A program made the translations under genes and the position numbers. This document shows, in pieces, positions 28,501 through 36,020 of a stretch of DNA of 42,500 bases. The stretch spans positions 139,343-181,842 of the forward strand of contig CAUYUJ010011536.1 of NCBI GenBank assembly GCA_963575745.1. The letters run 5' to 3'. The notes below the pieces were generated by a model. That model worked only from the letters and a program-made list of their open reading frames with translations, did not search any database and was not told where the DNA came from. Position 1 is the stretch's first letter; the number at the start of each line of letters is the position of its first letter. The stretch comes from Prorocentrum cordatum (lineage: Eukaryota > Sar > Dinophyceae > Prorocentrales > Prorocentraceae).

Positions 28501-31500
28501 AGTGGGGAGCAGTCTCACGCACCTGGAGACTCACAAGGGGTCCGCGGACTTTACTCCCATGCCGAGGCGGGGATCGGCCCCCCTCCGCATTGTTTTGTTG
28601 TTGTTGTTGCTGCTGTTCTTTCTCACACACGCACATATTTGTATATGTATACAGGTTGTGGTATGTATGTATTTGTGTATGTATGTATGTATGTATGTAT
28701 GCATGCATTTGTTGTATGTATGTGCAGATGTATATGCATATGTAGGTGTACGTGTATCTGCACATGTATATATACATGTATATACCTACGTATATATAAA
28801 GATACATGTATGCGGTATGCGTATTTGTATATGTATATGTGATGTACGGATGTATGTGCCGTTTTCTGTATAGGTATATTTATACGCATATGTGCATGCA
28901 CCTGTTTATTACTATGGCTATGTATGTGTATACGCTCATGTATATGTTCATGTACAAGTATTTGCATAGGCATATGTTTATGCATATGTATATGTATATG
29001 CCTATTCATATATATATATATATGTATACATGTATATGGGTGTATATGTATACGTTAATGCTTCTATGTGTATGTTTATGTTTGCGTACATTCATATTCA
29101 TATGCTTATGCATATGTATGTGTGAATGTGTACGTGTATGTATGTATACATCTATATAACTCATGTGTATATGTATGTGTATATGTATATGTGCCCGTAT
29201 CTGTTTAGGTACATGCATATGTAGATGTAAATCTATATATATATATATATATCTATATATATGTGTGTATGTACGTATGTGTGTATATATACACACGTTG
29301 AACGATCGCCCTACACATCGTGGTTCGCGCGAGGCCCCCCAGCAAGAAGTACGCAGACAGTGCGAATTCCCGGGGGGGGGTCTCAAACAGTATCGTTCCT
29401 GCCAGACAAGTATCGACCCCCCAGCCATGTTCTGCACGCGATGCAATGCGGTGCACATGCGTTGATGTAACCAGAACGTTTTATTACAAACCCCATATCG
29501 TGAAACCCTGCGGGCAACATGCGCGCGCCCCCACGGGCATGTCAAATCCACTCAACAAAGTAGGACTTCCGACACATTCGATTCATCACCATCATCACAG
29601 TCGTTGTCGGCGCCACCGCCATCGCCGTCGTCAACATCGTCGTCGTCGTCGTCGCCGATGTCGTCGCCACCATGGTCAACTTGCTCGCCCGAGCAGTGGA
29701 TCGGCACGCGCAGGGGTCCTCGCGTCGCTGCGCCACCTGAGATTTGTGGGCAGTTTCCGACGGGTGCCTGCGCTCACGGCCCGTGTGAGGTTTGCCCAGC
29801 AGCTGCGGGTGGGAGCGTGGCATGTTTGCACGAGCAGTGGAGTTCACGGTCTCAAGTTTCTTTGCACCACGCGGTTTGCACTGCGCATGCTGCTCCACAT
29901 AGACTGCATCAGATCGGTTGCACCATGCATATTGCAGCACACACACACGTGTTGCACCACATACAATGCATCAGTCTACATGTTGCGCCACGTAGATCGC
30001 GCACCTGCTGTTTGGGGTTCCAGCGCTGGCATCATTTAGTCATACAGCACACGTCTTCTCCCTCTCTCGCCTCCTGTCGCACGAGTCATCTCACTGCTCG
30101 TCTCTGCCAAACTTTTGCGCTGTATGCTTTCCCTGCAAGGTCCTCGACGAGGCCGTCGGGAAGCTGGTCAGGGTGGCCGTGTGCCGCGGTGGCGAGCGCC
30201 TCGAGCTCGAGCTTACCGTGCAAGATTTCCATGCCATCATCCCGCACGCGTTCCTTGAGATGGGCCTCGGGGTGTTTCACGAGGTGCCGTACCAGACAGC
30301 GCAGATTGAAGAAGAGCAAACAGCACAATCATAAATTCTTGGAGTTCTGCCCGGATCTCTTGGAATGTCCCCTGGCCCTTCTGGCGGCGCCTCCGACAGA
30401 GAGGGGGATCCAGGTCTGATGCAAGAATTCCGCGGAGACCTCCGACAGTTTATTCTCATGCTGTGTTTCTTCTTCTGACAGAAACACCACATACCTCTGA
30501 AGGGTGTCTACGTTGCTCAGGCCGGCTTCGTCTTCGGAGAGGCGCTCAAATCTGACACCGTCGTGCGGAAGGTGAACGACGAAGCGTGCGACAGCCTGCA
30601 CGATTTCGAGGAGGCGCTGCGCAAGATTCCAGACGGGGAGCACTTCTCCGTGCAATGGATGACCCCGAACGGCAAGGACCGCCGCAGGAAGGAGGCGGTG
30701 GTGAAGATGCAGCGCCACTGGTCTGCCTTTCGCGCGTGGTGCCTGGACCGCTATGCTCGATCGTGGACGCCGCGGGACGTGGAGGGCCTGCAGCCCGATC
30801 CGCCGACCGCGGCCCCGAGCGCGGCGGACGCACTGGACGCCGCCCTCGGCGCGGCACCCGTGGCCAAGCGCCTCCGGATGGCGAAGCTCACGGGGCCCGC
30901 GGCCGCCCTGGAGCGGAGCCTCTGCGCGGTCACGTTCCGCACCGTGCCCAACTTCGACACGGACGTGGTGGTCGAGCCGGACGAGGAGGAGAACGACGTC
31001 CTGTGTCGGCGGGGGACGGGGATCGTCATCGACGCAAAGGGCGGCGCGGTCCTGACCGATCGCGCCAGCGTGCCGCAGCCCCTCGGGGACATCGAGGTCT
31101 CCATGGGTGACGTCTCGCGTGCCGCCACGGTGACCTACGTGCACCCGCAGCACAGCCTGGTGCTGCTCCGCCTGGACGGGTACCCGGCGGAGGACGCAGA
31201 GCCGTTCGGCGTGGACGCCATCTTCGAGGACAAGCGCCTGGAGGCCGGGGACGAGGTGGATTTCGTGGGCATCAACGCGCGCGGCCAGCGCTTCGCCAGC
31301 AAGACCACGGTGCAGGATGTGCGCTTGGGCGAGTTCCCGCAGCACTCACCGCCGCGGTGGCGTGAACACAACCTGGAGGCGGTGTACCTCGCGGGTGATG
31401 CGCCTGGGACGAGCAGCGGTGTGATTTGCGACGGGGAGGGCAAGGTGCACGGCCTATGCACGGTCTCCGTGTCTGTGGACGACAACCGGGCGGCCCGGAC

Positions 31501-32311
31501 GAGCTACTGCGTGCCGACCTACGCCCTGCTGCACATCCTGGAGTGGACCCGTGGCGCGATGAGCACGATGTGTGCGGCGCCGTCTCTGGGGCTGGAGCTG
31601 CGGGCCATGGAGCTGCAGCGGCTGCGGCGGCTCCCTGCGCGCACCAGGCCGACGGCCGAGTGGCTGGCGCGTCTCGCCGCAATAGGGGAGACCGCGCTCC
31701 AGGTCGCAGGCGTCGAGGCGCCCAAGTGCGCGACGGGTGCGACTGCCTCCGCCATCTCCGAGAACGACATCCTGGTGGCCATCGACGGCGAGGTGGTCTC
31801 CACCGCCCAGGGCGCCCAGGCGAGACTGCAGGAGGCGCTGGCCACGTTCCAGGCCAAGGGCAAGGAGGGCAGCGCCACGGTGAAGGTCACGGTGCTCACC
31901 AAGGGCAAGCCGCGCCAGGTGGAGAGGGAGCTGGAGCTGCCAGGCAGCGACGGCGCGCGCAGGCTGATGTGCTGGCACGGGCTGGTGCTGCAGGACACGC
32001 CGCGGTCGGTGCGGCTGATGACTGCGGCGCCCAGCGGCGTCTACATCTCGCGCACGATGCTCGGCTCTCCCGCCGAAGCTGGCGGCATCGAGGGGGACTT
32101 CGTGATTGCGGTGGACGGCGCGCCCACGCCCACCCTGGACGCCCTACTTGAGCTGGACAGGCGCGAGCCTGTGCTGTCCAATCCCACGCCCTCGCGCGCC
32201 TGCGGCGGAGACCGGCGGCATCTGCGCCTGGAGACGGTGGACCTGGCCGGCCGCCACAACGTCGCGTCCCTGGAGCCGGACGCGGTGTTCGCGGGCAGCA
32301 TAAGCCCCTAG
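24969..32311 (+). CDS. NMA111: Nma111/DEG7-type HtrA-like serine protease with PDZ domains (four exons)
   Basis: The joined exons (24969-25573, 25785-26142, 30140-30304, 30482-32311) give about 985 residues, near the usual size of fungal Nma111 and plant DEG7 proteins. The order is that of the family. It has a chymotrypsin-fold protease half (residues ~15-215) with His66 (TNRHV), Asp100 (GHDFALLRF) and Ser183 (GSSGSP). The [11 protein letters not shown] linker and a PDZ module follow (~280-350), then a second PDZ-like unit (~380-440). A second, inactive protease-like half (~520-750) and C-terminal PDZ-like modules (~775-985) complete it. The second half lacks the triad ([20 protein letters not shown]), as known for this family. 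Relatives are ATP-independent, often nuclear or organellar, proteases in apoptosis or stress responses. The location here is not evident; [11 protein letters not shown] is a weak basic cluster. No frame breaks are seen, so it is probably functional. Confidence 0.85.
25574..25784 (+). other. Intron 1 (211 bp, GT-AG) flanked by an 8-bp direct repeat
   Basis: GTGCAACACG...CCGTGAG is a canonical GT-AG intron that keeps the frame. ACGATGCA occurs both at 25581-25588 (inside the intron) and at 25795-25802 (exon 2), 214 bp apart. Splicing anywhere within that repeat would also keep the frame and would give the linker length expected for the family, but without GT-AG. Both versions yield FLPLHRVL. 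The intron body is a degenerate GCGTCGATT repeat. Confidence 0.65.
25785..26142 (+). CDS. NMA111: Exon 2: linker and first half of PDZ1
   Basis: Reads [20 protein letters not shown], then [20 protein letters not shown], and the PDZ start [32 protein letters not shown]. The exon ends ...DFVLLEQ with GT at 26143-26144. An Ala-rich [13 protein letters not shown] loop replaces the usual PGSPA turn. Confidence 0.8.
26285..26800. repeat. ~76-bp tandem repeat array within intron 2
   Basis: Six to seven units beginning GGTCGGTGCCCTGTGGCTGG and containing TTGGCCCTCGGTGTCGCAG and CCGTTCCT. One unit measured by hand is 76 bp. Frame shifts between units produce Val/Gly/Trp-rich ORFs with no biological meaning. 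Confidence 0.85.
26895..27015. repeat. CTTGGGGCCGT-type 10-11-bp repeat, array 1
   Basis: Words of the form TTGGGGCC(G/C)T(C/T) recur every 10-22 bases. The same family forms array 2 at 28145-28430. Confidence 0.7.
27195..27311. repeat. 22-bp repeat, TAAGGCGTTCGCCGAATAAC, four copies
   Basis: Copies at 27195-27216, 27217-27238, 27246-27266 and 27290-27311, each with the near-palindrome GGCGTTCGCC. ACAGTATGTAT also occurs twice (about 27167 and 27263). The spacing is irregular. Confidence 0.75.
27529..27840 (+). pseudogene. Cys-rich zinc-binding-like ORF fragment inside intron 2
   Basis: An open frame on the gene's own strand (upstream in-frame TGA near 27514) reads [20 protein letters not shown], then [34 protein letters not shown] and [11 protein letters not shown]. 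Paired CxxC motifs at both ends, with an internal C...C pair, suggest a treble-clef or zinc-ribbon module. The spacing and the ...FS...KCKSCK end recall the Stc1-type zinc-binding domain, which I suggest only tentatively. No start, acceptor or downstream exon is evident. It may be an exon of a nested or decayed gene, or cargo of an element. Confidence 0.4.
27925..27952. repeat. Short (GA)n
   Basis: About 13 GA dinucleotides. The flanking 27840-28140 region has no recognised gene. Confidence 0.9.
28145..28430. repeat. CTTGGGGCCGT-type repeat, array 2
   Basis: Same word family as array 1 (TTGGGGGCCTCTTGGGCCAT, TTGGGGCGTCTTGGG, GGGCCCTCTTGGACAG), about 20 imperfect copies. Located 1.2 kb downstream of array 1 in the same intron and same orientation. 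Confidence 0.7.
28618..29300. repeat. TATG/TATA/CATG alternating tract, about 680 bp
   Basis: Degenerate TATGTA, TATATA and CATGTA tetra- and hexamers, with perfect (TATG)n near 28660-28700 and (TA)n near 29009-29022 and 29236-29254. It is AT-rich and almost strictly alternating purine-pyrimidine, which favours cruciform or Z-type structures. Tyr/Met/Val-rich ORFs are artefacts. Confidence 0.9.
29340..29465 (+). other. Short Cys-containing reading frame, possibly related to 3166-3399
   Basis: Reads [20 protein letters not shown], then [13 protein letters not shown], then stop. FCTRC with the preceding Cys resembles YCTRC at about 3265, and the DNA around both shares TTGCACGCGATGCA- or CTGCACGCGATGCA-type words. 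Too short for any assignment. Confidence 0.25.
29600..30020. repeat. GTC/GCC-rich stretch and ~35-bp TTGCACCA(C/T) repeats
   Basis: 29600-29680 has GTCGTC-type triplets. 29860-30000 has imperfect repeats built on GTTGCACCA, TGCATCAG and GCACCACGCGG with short inverted words. No gene. Confidence 0.45.
30140..30304 (+). CDS. NMA111: Exon 3: end of PDZ1 and start of PDZ2
   Basis: Reads [40 protein letters not shown] and [15 protein letters not shown]. The 5' end is firm (CTGCAAG acceptor, frame kept). The 3' end is not: family pattern favours continuing to YQTAQ (30304), but the intron would then begin ATTGAAG. A GC donor at 30299-30300 would instead drop two residues (AQ). Confidence 0.75.
30305..30481 (+). 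other. Intron 3 (about 177 bp) with an unusual donor and a diverged fold-back copy
   Basis: The acceptor is TTCTTCTTCTGACAG|AAACAC. No GT lies at the 5' end; CAG is present at both borders (30302-30304 and 30479-30481). The intron interior (about 30340-30450: TTGGAGTTCTGCCCGGATCT, then ATTCCGCGGAGACCTCC) resembles the arms of the fold-back elements A and B, so the intron may derive from such an element. Confidence 0.55.
30482..32311 (+). CDS. NMA111: Exon 4: PDZ2, inactive protease half, C-terminal PDZ-like modules
   Basis: Begins [20 protein letters not shown] (PDZ2 carboxylate-binding region). The [15 protein letters not shown] segment follows, then the second protease-like half ([11 protein letters not shown] ... 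[20 protein letters not shown] ... [15 protein letters not shown] ... [19 protein letters not shown]) and two PDZ-like modules ([40 protein letters not shown]). The stop TAG is at 32309-32311. This single large exon encodes over 60 percent of the protein. Its frame is open throughout, with strong G/C third-position bias. Confidence 0.85.
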   Translation, partial: KHHIPLKGVYVAQAGFVFGEALKSDTVVRKVNDEACDSLHDFEEALRKIPDGEHFSVQWMTPNGKDRRRKEAVVKMQRHWSAFRAWCLDRYARSWTPRDVEGLQPDPPTAAPSAADALDAALGAAPVAKRLRMAKLTGPAAALERSLCAVTFRTVPNFDTDVVVEPDEEENDVLCRRGTGIVIDAKGGAVLTDRASVPQPLGDIEVSMGDVSRAATVTYVHPQHSLVLLRLDGYPAEDAEPFGVDAIFEDKRLEAGDEVDFVGINARGQRFASKTTVQDVRLGEFPQHSPPRWREHNLEAVYLAGDAPGTSSGVICDGEGKVHGLCTVSVSVDDNRAARTSYCVPTYALLHILEWTRGAMSTMCAAPSLGLELRAMELQRLRRLPARTRPTAEWLARLAAIGETALQVAGVEAPKCATGATASAISENDILVAIDGEVVSTAQGAQARLQEALATFQAKGKEGSATVKVTVLTKGKPRQVERELELPGSDGARRLMCWHGLVLQDTPRSVRLMTAAPSGVYISRTMLGSPAEAGGIEGDFVIAVDGAPTPTLDALLELDRREPVLSNPTPSRACGGDRRHLRLETVDLAGRHNVASLEPDAVFAGSISP

Positions 32312-32540
32312 TGTACGCCGACCCCTTCTGCTCACCTTCTGGGTTCATTCTAACCCGATCGATCTGAGCCGATATCGATTCCGTCCAGCCCAATCCGCTT
32401 CGATTCTGGTATCTTGGTGTTTGCACATTGCCGTTGTGCATCCTGGCGCATCCGATCCGATGCGATCCGACTCTGTGCCGATGCGGCCCGGTACGACATA
32501 GGTTTCGATTTGATCCGATTTCTCGATCCGATGCTGGCTG
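32312..32540. repeat. CGATT/GATCCGATT degenerate repeat just after the protease stop codon
   Basis: Words CCGATCGATC, CCGATATCGATTCCG, GATCCGATGCGATCCGACTC and GATTTGATCCGATTTCTCGA recur from about 32353. The same word family fills 42010-42245 and, as GCGTCGATT, intron 1. It would lie in the 3' UTR. Confidence 0.7.
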
Positions 32541-33120
32541 ATCCTGGCCTCTGGACCCCCCTCAGACCAGCCGCGCTCGCACCTCTGGGGGAGTGCCGCG
32601 GGCTCGTCGCGGAGGGGGACGGCCGCAGGCCCTGGCCTCCAACATGGCGTCCGAGCAGGCAGGCAAGGTCGGAGGGTCGCGCCGCAGCGCCGAAGCATCA
32701 GCGGTGCGGCTCGGTGTGCAGCCCGATGGTCTCCACGCCGACGGCGCCAAGGGCCTCGCTGACGTCGCGGCTGCATCGCTGACGCATCGGGGACGCGGCG
32801 GCGAGGCGGCGCGGTGCTCGGGCCGCCACCTGCTCAGACCCCGCTCGGGAGGCCCGCCTCGGACAGGGGGGTCGGTGCGGCCACGCCCGCAGGTGTTCTG
32901 GCCCACCTCGGAGCTCGTGCAGGGCGCCCAGGGCGGCGCCTGGTCGTACTCCGAGCCCTCGCGCGGCCCAGCGCGGCGGGCCGCGCCGTAGCGCGCGCCC
33001 GCAGGCCATGCTTGCACGCAGCGGTGCGCTGCTGTCGCAGCGGTGCCCAATTGAGGGCTCGGCCGCCTGGGCGGCCGGCGACGCGCCTGTGGGGCCTCCC
33101 GACTCGGAGGCCAGCGCGGG
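32541..33120. other. No recognised gene; contains the dispersed sequence, copy 2
   Basis: GC-rich DNA between the protease gene and the retrotransposon. The 131-residue plus ORF at 32593-32991 contains RRSAEASAVRLGVQPDGLHA, which corresponds to the copy at 272-367, but has no known domain. Confidence 0.4.
32649..32748 (+). repeat. Dispersed ~95-bp sequence, copy 2
   Basis: Related to 272-367 in the same orientation, with shared blocks GTCCGAGCAG, CGCCGCA-CGCCG, TGCGGCTCGGTGTG and CTCCACGC. Confidence 0.6.
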
Positions 33121-33123
33121 GAG

Positions 33124-33256
33124 CCTCCTCCTCCTCCTCCTCCTCCTCCTCCTCCTCCTCCTCCTCCTCCTCCTCCCTCTTCCTCCCTCCTCTTCCTCCC
33201 GCCCTTCTCCTCCTTCCCTCCTCCCGGGGGGTCCTCCTCCTCCTCCTCCTCCTTCT
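33124..33256. repeat. (CTC)n tract upstream of the retrotransposon
   Basis: Perfect CTC at 33124-33175, then imperfect C/T triplets to 33256. It sits directly before the 5' end of the LINE, which may have inserted next to it. Confidence 0.95.
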
Positions 33257-33303
33257 AGCCATTTCCAGGTTTCGAGCTGATCTGTGATCCTTTGGTCCAG
33301 CGC

Positions 33304-34377
33304 ATGTGGAAGTGGCGCAGCTGGACCGAACCACCCCAGTGTTTCGTGAATCGAGGCGGCAATACGCCTCCGTGGCAGGCGGTTCAAGGTCAAGCCACGT
33401 GGCGCTGTCGCAACACGTGCTGCTCCTTCGGCAACTTCTCCTTCAGGTCTACCTGTCGGGACTGTGGCTCGAAAGCACCGCAGCATGTTCTCAACCAGCA
33501 GCGTGCAAAAGAGAATGCCAAAGTGTCGCCGACCCCCAACCGCTGGCTTAATGGACCACCGCGGCTTGTGCAGGATGGGGGGAAAGGTGGTAGCGGAGGC
33601 AAAGGGGGCAAGGCAGCTGCCGCGGCAGCCTTGCCCAATGACGACCTCATCAAGTTGCTCAAGGAGAAAGGTCTCAAGGATGGTTCCGAGCTGGAGACGC
33701 AGCTGCAGGACATGTTCAAGGACAAGGACAAGGAAAAGGATGAGCCGCCTCCGCCAGCTGACCTCAGTTCCAAGAGCTGGCAGGATCTTCTTTAGAGGCG
33801 CACCCACAAGAAGAAGCATATGGAGAAGTCCGAGGAGAGGATCAAGGAGACGCGAGAGGCGCTGCAGGAGGCGCAGCGACACGCCGATGCGGAGCTCGCG
33901 CAGTCCAAGGCCCATCAGGACACCCTCTGCCAAATTGGGTTTTACATCAAGGACGCCCAGTCCAAGTCGGTCCTCCCAGAGCCGCCCACTGGTCCCGAAG
34001 AAGTCGATCCAGCCCATGAGCTCGAGATGCTCGAGGTCATGGACAAGGCGGTGCGGAAGTACGCGGGGCGCTTTGGGCTGGATGCCGCAGGGCTACTCCA
34101 GGCGGCCTCCGTCAAGCAGGAGGAGCTCCAGAAGCAGTTGCCGAAACCGCCCGCTGCCTGCGCTGCTTTCCCGCCTGGTGGTCCAGGCTCTGCTACGTCT
34201 GCAACTCCTCCAGGAGGTGCTGCTGCCAGTGGAGGGCCAATGGACTTCGACCATGAGGACAGCGAGCTCCGCGACAAGCTCAAGGCCGCAGGGGTGGCTA
34301 CAGCAGATGACCCTGAGCAGCTCAAACGCGTCCTGGCCGACATTGCAGCCCATTGCAACCGACAGAAGCGAGGGTAG
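33304..34377 (+). pseudogene. LINE ORF1, zinc-finger and charged-helix protein, one stop
   Basis: MWKWRSWTEPPQCF begins at ATG 33304. TWRCRNTCCSFGNFSFRSTC followed by RDCG (from about 33397) fits the RanBP2-type pattern W-x-C...C-x3-N-x6-C-x2-C, a module that binds RNA or protein. A Gly/Lys/Ala-rich stretch and the acidic/basic KDGSELETQLQDMFKDKDKE follow. TAG at 33793-33795 interrupts the frame after SKSWQDLL. The same frame continues with EKSEERIKETREALQEAQRH (likely coiled coil) and ends at TAG 34375-34377. Its role would be RNA binding in the element's ribonucleoprotein. Confidence 0.7.
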
Positions 34378-34381
34378 CAAA

Positions 34382-35358
34382 ATGCAGTCCGACCTGCTCA
34401 TATGGACGCTCAACGCAGCGGCCTGGGCCTCGGCTCAGGCCATGATGGGGTGGGCCAAACATGATCTCCAAGGAGAAGGACAAAACCGTCTTCCAGACAT
34501 TTTGTTGCTTCAAGATCATCGGATCAAGGATGCTCTTCGGCGGGCGAATGCCCGTAAATGGTGTACCCGTCGAGGCTTCAAGGTCTCCATGCCCCTTGCG
34601 GACAGCACAGGTGTGGGGCCCGCGGAGTCCAGTGCAGGCTGTGCAGTGCTCAGCAGGTCCCCAGCGGATCCTTCGCAGCTGGCTCAATCAAGGGGGTCGG
34701 ATTCCAGAGCTTCGGCCATGTCTGTCAACGTCGGCCTCTCCATCCCTGTTGTCGTGGTCTCAGGGTAGTTGTCCGCCAGCATCGGGCTCATCGGGGCCAA
34801 CATTGATCTACTTGCCAGTCTTTTCCATGCAGTGTGCTCTCTGCCCTTTCCGTGGATCATCGGAGCTGATTGGAACTTAGCCCCGGAGGACATGCAGACG
34901 TGGGTGGCCAAGGCCAGGGCTGATGTGGCTTGCTCAGGGGAACCCGCCTTTGGAGCGCGGGAACTGGACTACTTTGTGTGCAGCAGGGTCCTCATGCCGT
35001 TCGTCGGCGTCATCAAGGGCATTGCTAGAGCGCCAGCGCGCTCTCACCTCCCTGTGGGTTTGCTGTTCAAAGGTCTCAGTGGAGGCCAAGGTCCCCGAAG
35101 CCCTCCTGCCCATGAAGTTCCCGATTGACAAGCCAGTCCCTGTTCGGCCAGCGCCTACCGAACGAGCACGCAGCAGCTGGACATGGAGACCTGGCGACGA
35201 ACTGCCTTTGGATCTTCAGGCGGCCTGTCAACTCTGGTTCAGATATGTCGAGGAGTACCTTCTGGAATTTCATGGCATTACCTTTCGGCGCTCCGCGGCC
35301 TACTCGGGGCGTGCTGAAGGTCTTCGAGGTGCAGCATGTGGCAGTAGATTTCGCCTGA
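34382..35358 (+). pseudogene. LINE ORF2, endonuclease (EEP) domain, broken
   Basis: Starts at ATG 34382. LNAAAW and DILLLQDHRIKD correspond to the N and E/Q strands of the endonuclease-exonuclease-phosphatase fold (the usual catalytic Glu is here Gln-Asp). TAG at 34766-34768 interrupts VVVVSG-LSASIGLIGANI. WIIGADWNLAPED, ELDYFVCSR and ARSHLPVGLLF are the later motifs, with the conserved D, N and H. After LPVGLLFKG the reading moves to another frame near 35072-35078 (KVPEALLPMKFPIDKPVPVR) and shifts again near 35290-35320, with TGA at 35356-35358. Confidence 0.65.
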
Positions 35359-36020
35359 CAGAGTGACCTCAGGCAGGTCCGTTCGGCTGTGGGAAGGAAG
35401 TGGACCGCCTTCTACTCGGCCTGCGTGCGACTGCGTGCCATCAGCTCTGAGTCCAGAGCGAAAGGCTTCAAGTCTTTGGCTGCCCAGCGTAGGCAGGCTC
35501 TCACAGTTCAGCGTATTGCTCTGCCAGCCTGGCCGCAGGGCTCCAACCTGGCGCAGTGGAGTAACTATTCCAGGAATGATTTAGTGCAGCTCCTTACTGA
35601 TGGTGGGGGTGGGGCTCTGGGGTTCCTCTTGGGTCTGAGGGGTCACCTCTCTCGCCTCCAGAGTGAAGAAAGAGCTGCCAGCGCGTCGGCCTGGAAGGCC
35701 TGGGCCAAAGCTGCGGCCAAAGATCAAGGGGGGGTGGCTGCCTATTGCTATGTTCGAGAGCCTCTGCCAGATATTCAGATTTACACGGAAGCCACGGACG
35801 ACTTGCCGTCGCTCTCTGTTGAGGGTCAGTAGGCAGTCGGTCGCCTGCTTGAACAGTGGGAACCGTTGTGGAAGGTTCCCAAGCGTGATGGTGAAGTTCT
35901 TCCAGGGGGCTGGGCTCCTGGGGTGGTCCCCTCTAGGCCTTCGGAGGCCTCGGTCCCGCCGCTGGGCCTTCTGGTTCCTAGTGGTGGTTTGGGTCCCTGG
36001 GCGCCGCTTCCGAGGGTCAC
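35359..36020 (+). pseudogene. LINE ORF2, linker between endonuclease and RT
   Basis: The frame continues QVRSAVGRKWTAFYSACVRL ... ALTVQRIALPAW ... ASAWKAWAKAAAKDQGGVAA to a TAG at 35830-35832, directly followed in the same frame by AVGRLLEQWEPLWKVPKRDG. This helical, Trp-containing linker is typical of the region before RT in such elements but carries no named domain. Confidence 0.55.

Larger units (their letters stand above)
26143..30139 (+). other. Intron 2 (3,997 bp, GT-AG), filled with repeat arrays
   Basis: The donor CAG|GTCTCAGG and acceptor CTGCAAG|GTCCTC are canonical, and the joined reading [21 protein letters not shown] completes PDZ1 without a gap. The same bases GGTC follow the junction position on both sides. 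The intron contains a 76-bp tandem array, two CTTGGGGCCGT-type arrays, TAAGGCGTTCGCCGAATAAC repeats, a zinc-binding-like ORF, a ~680-bp TATG-type tract and short inverted words. Confidence 0.75.

Noticed and set aside
33285-33302. Relict leader (CCTTTGGTCCAG) at the LINE 5' end
   Set aside because: The match needs a gap and several mismatches; not distinguishable from chance.
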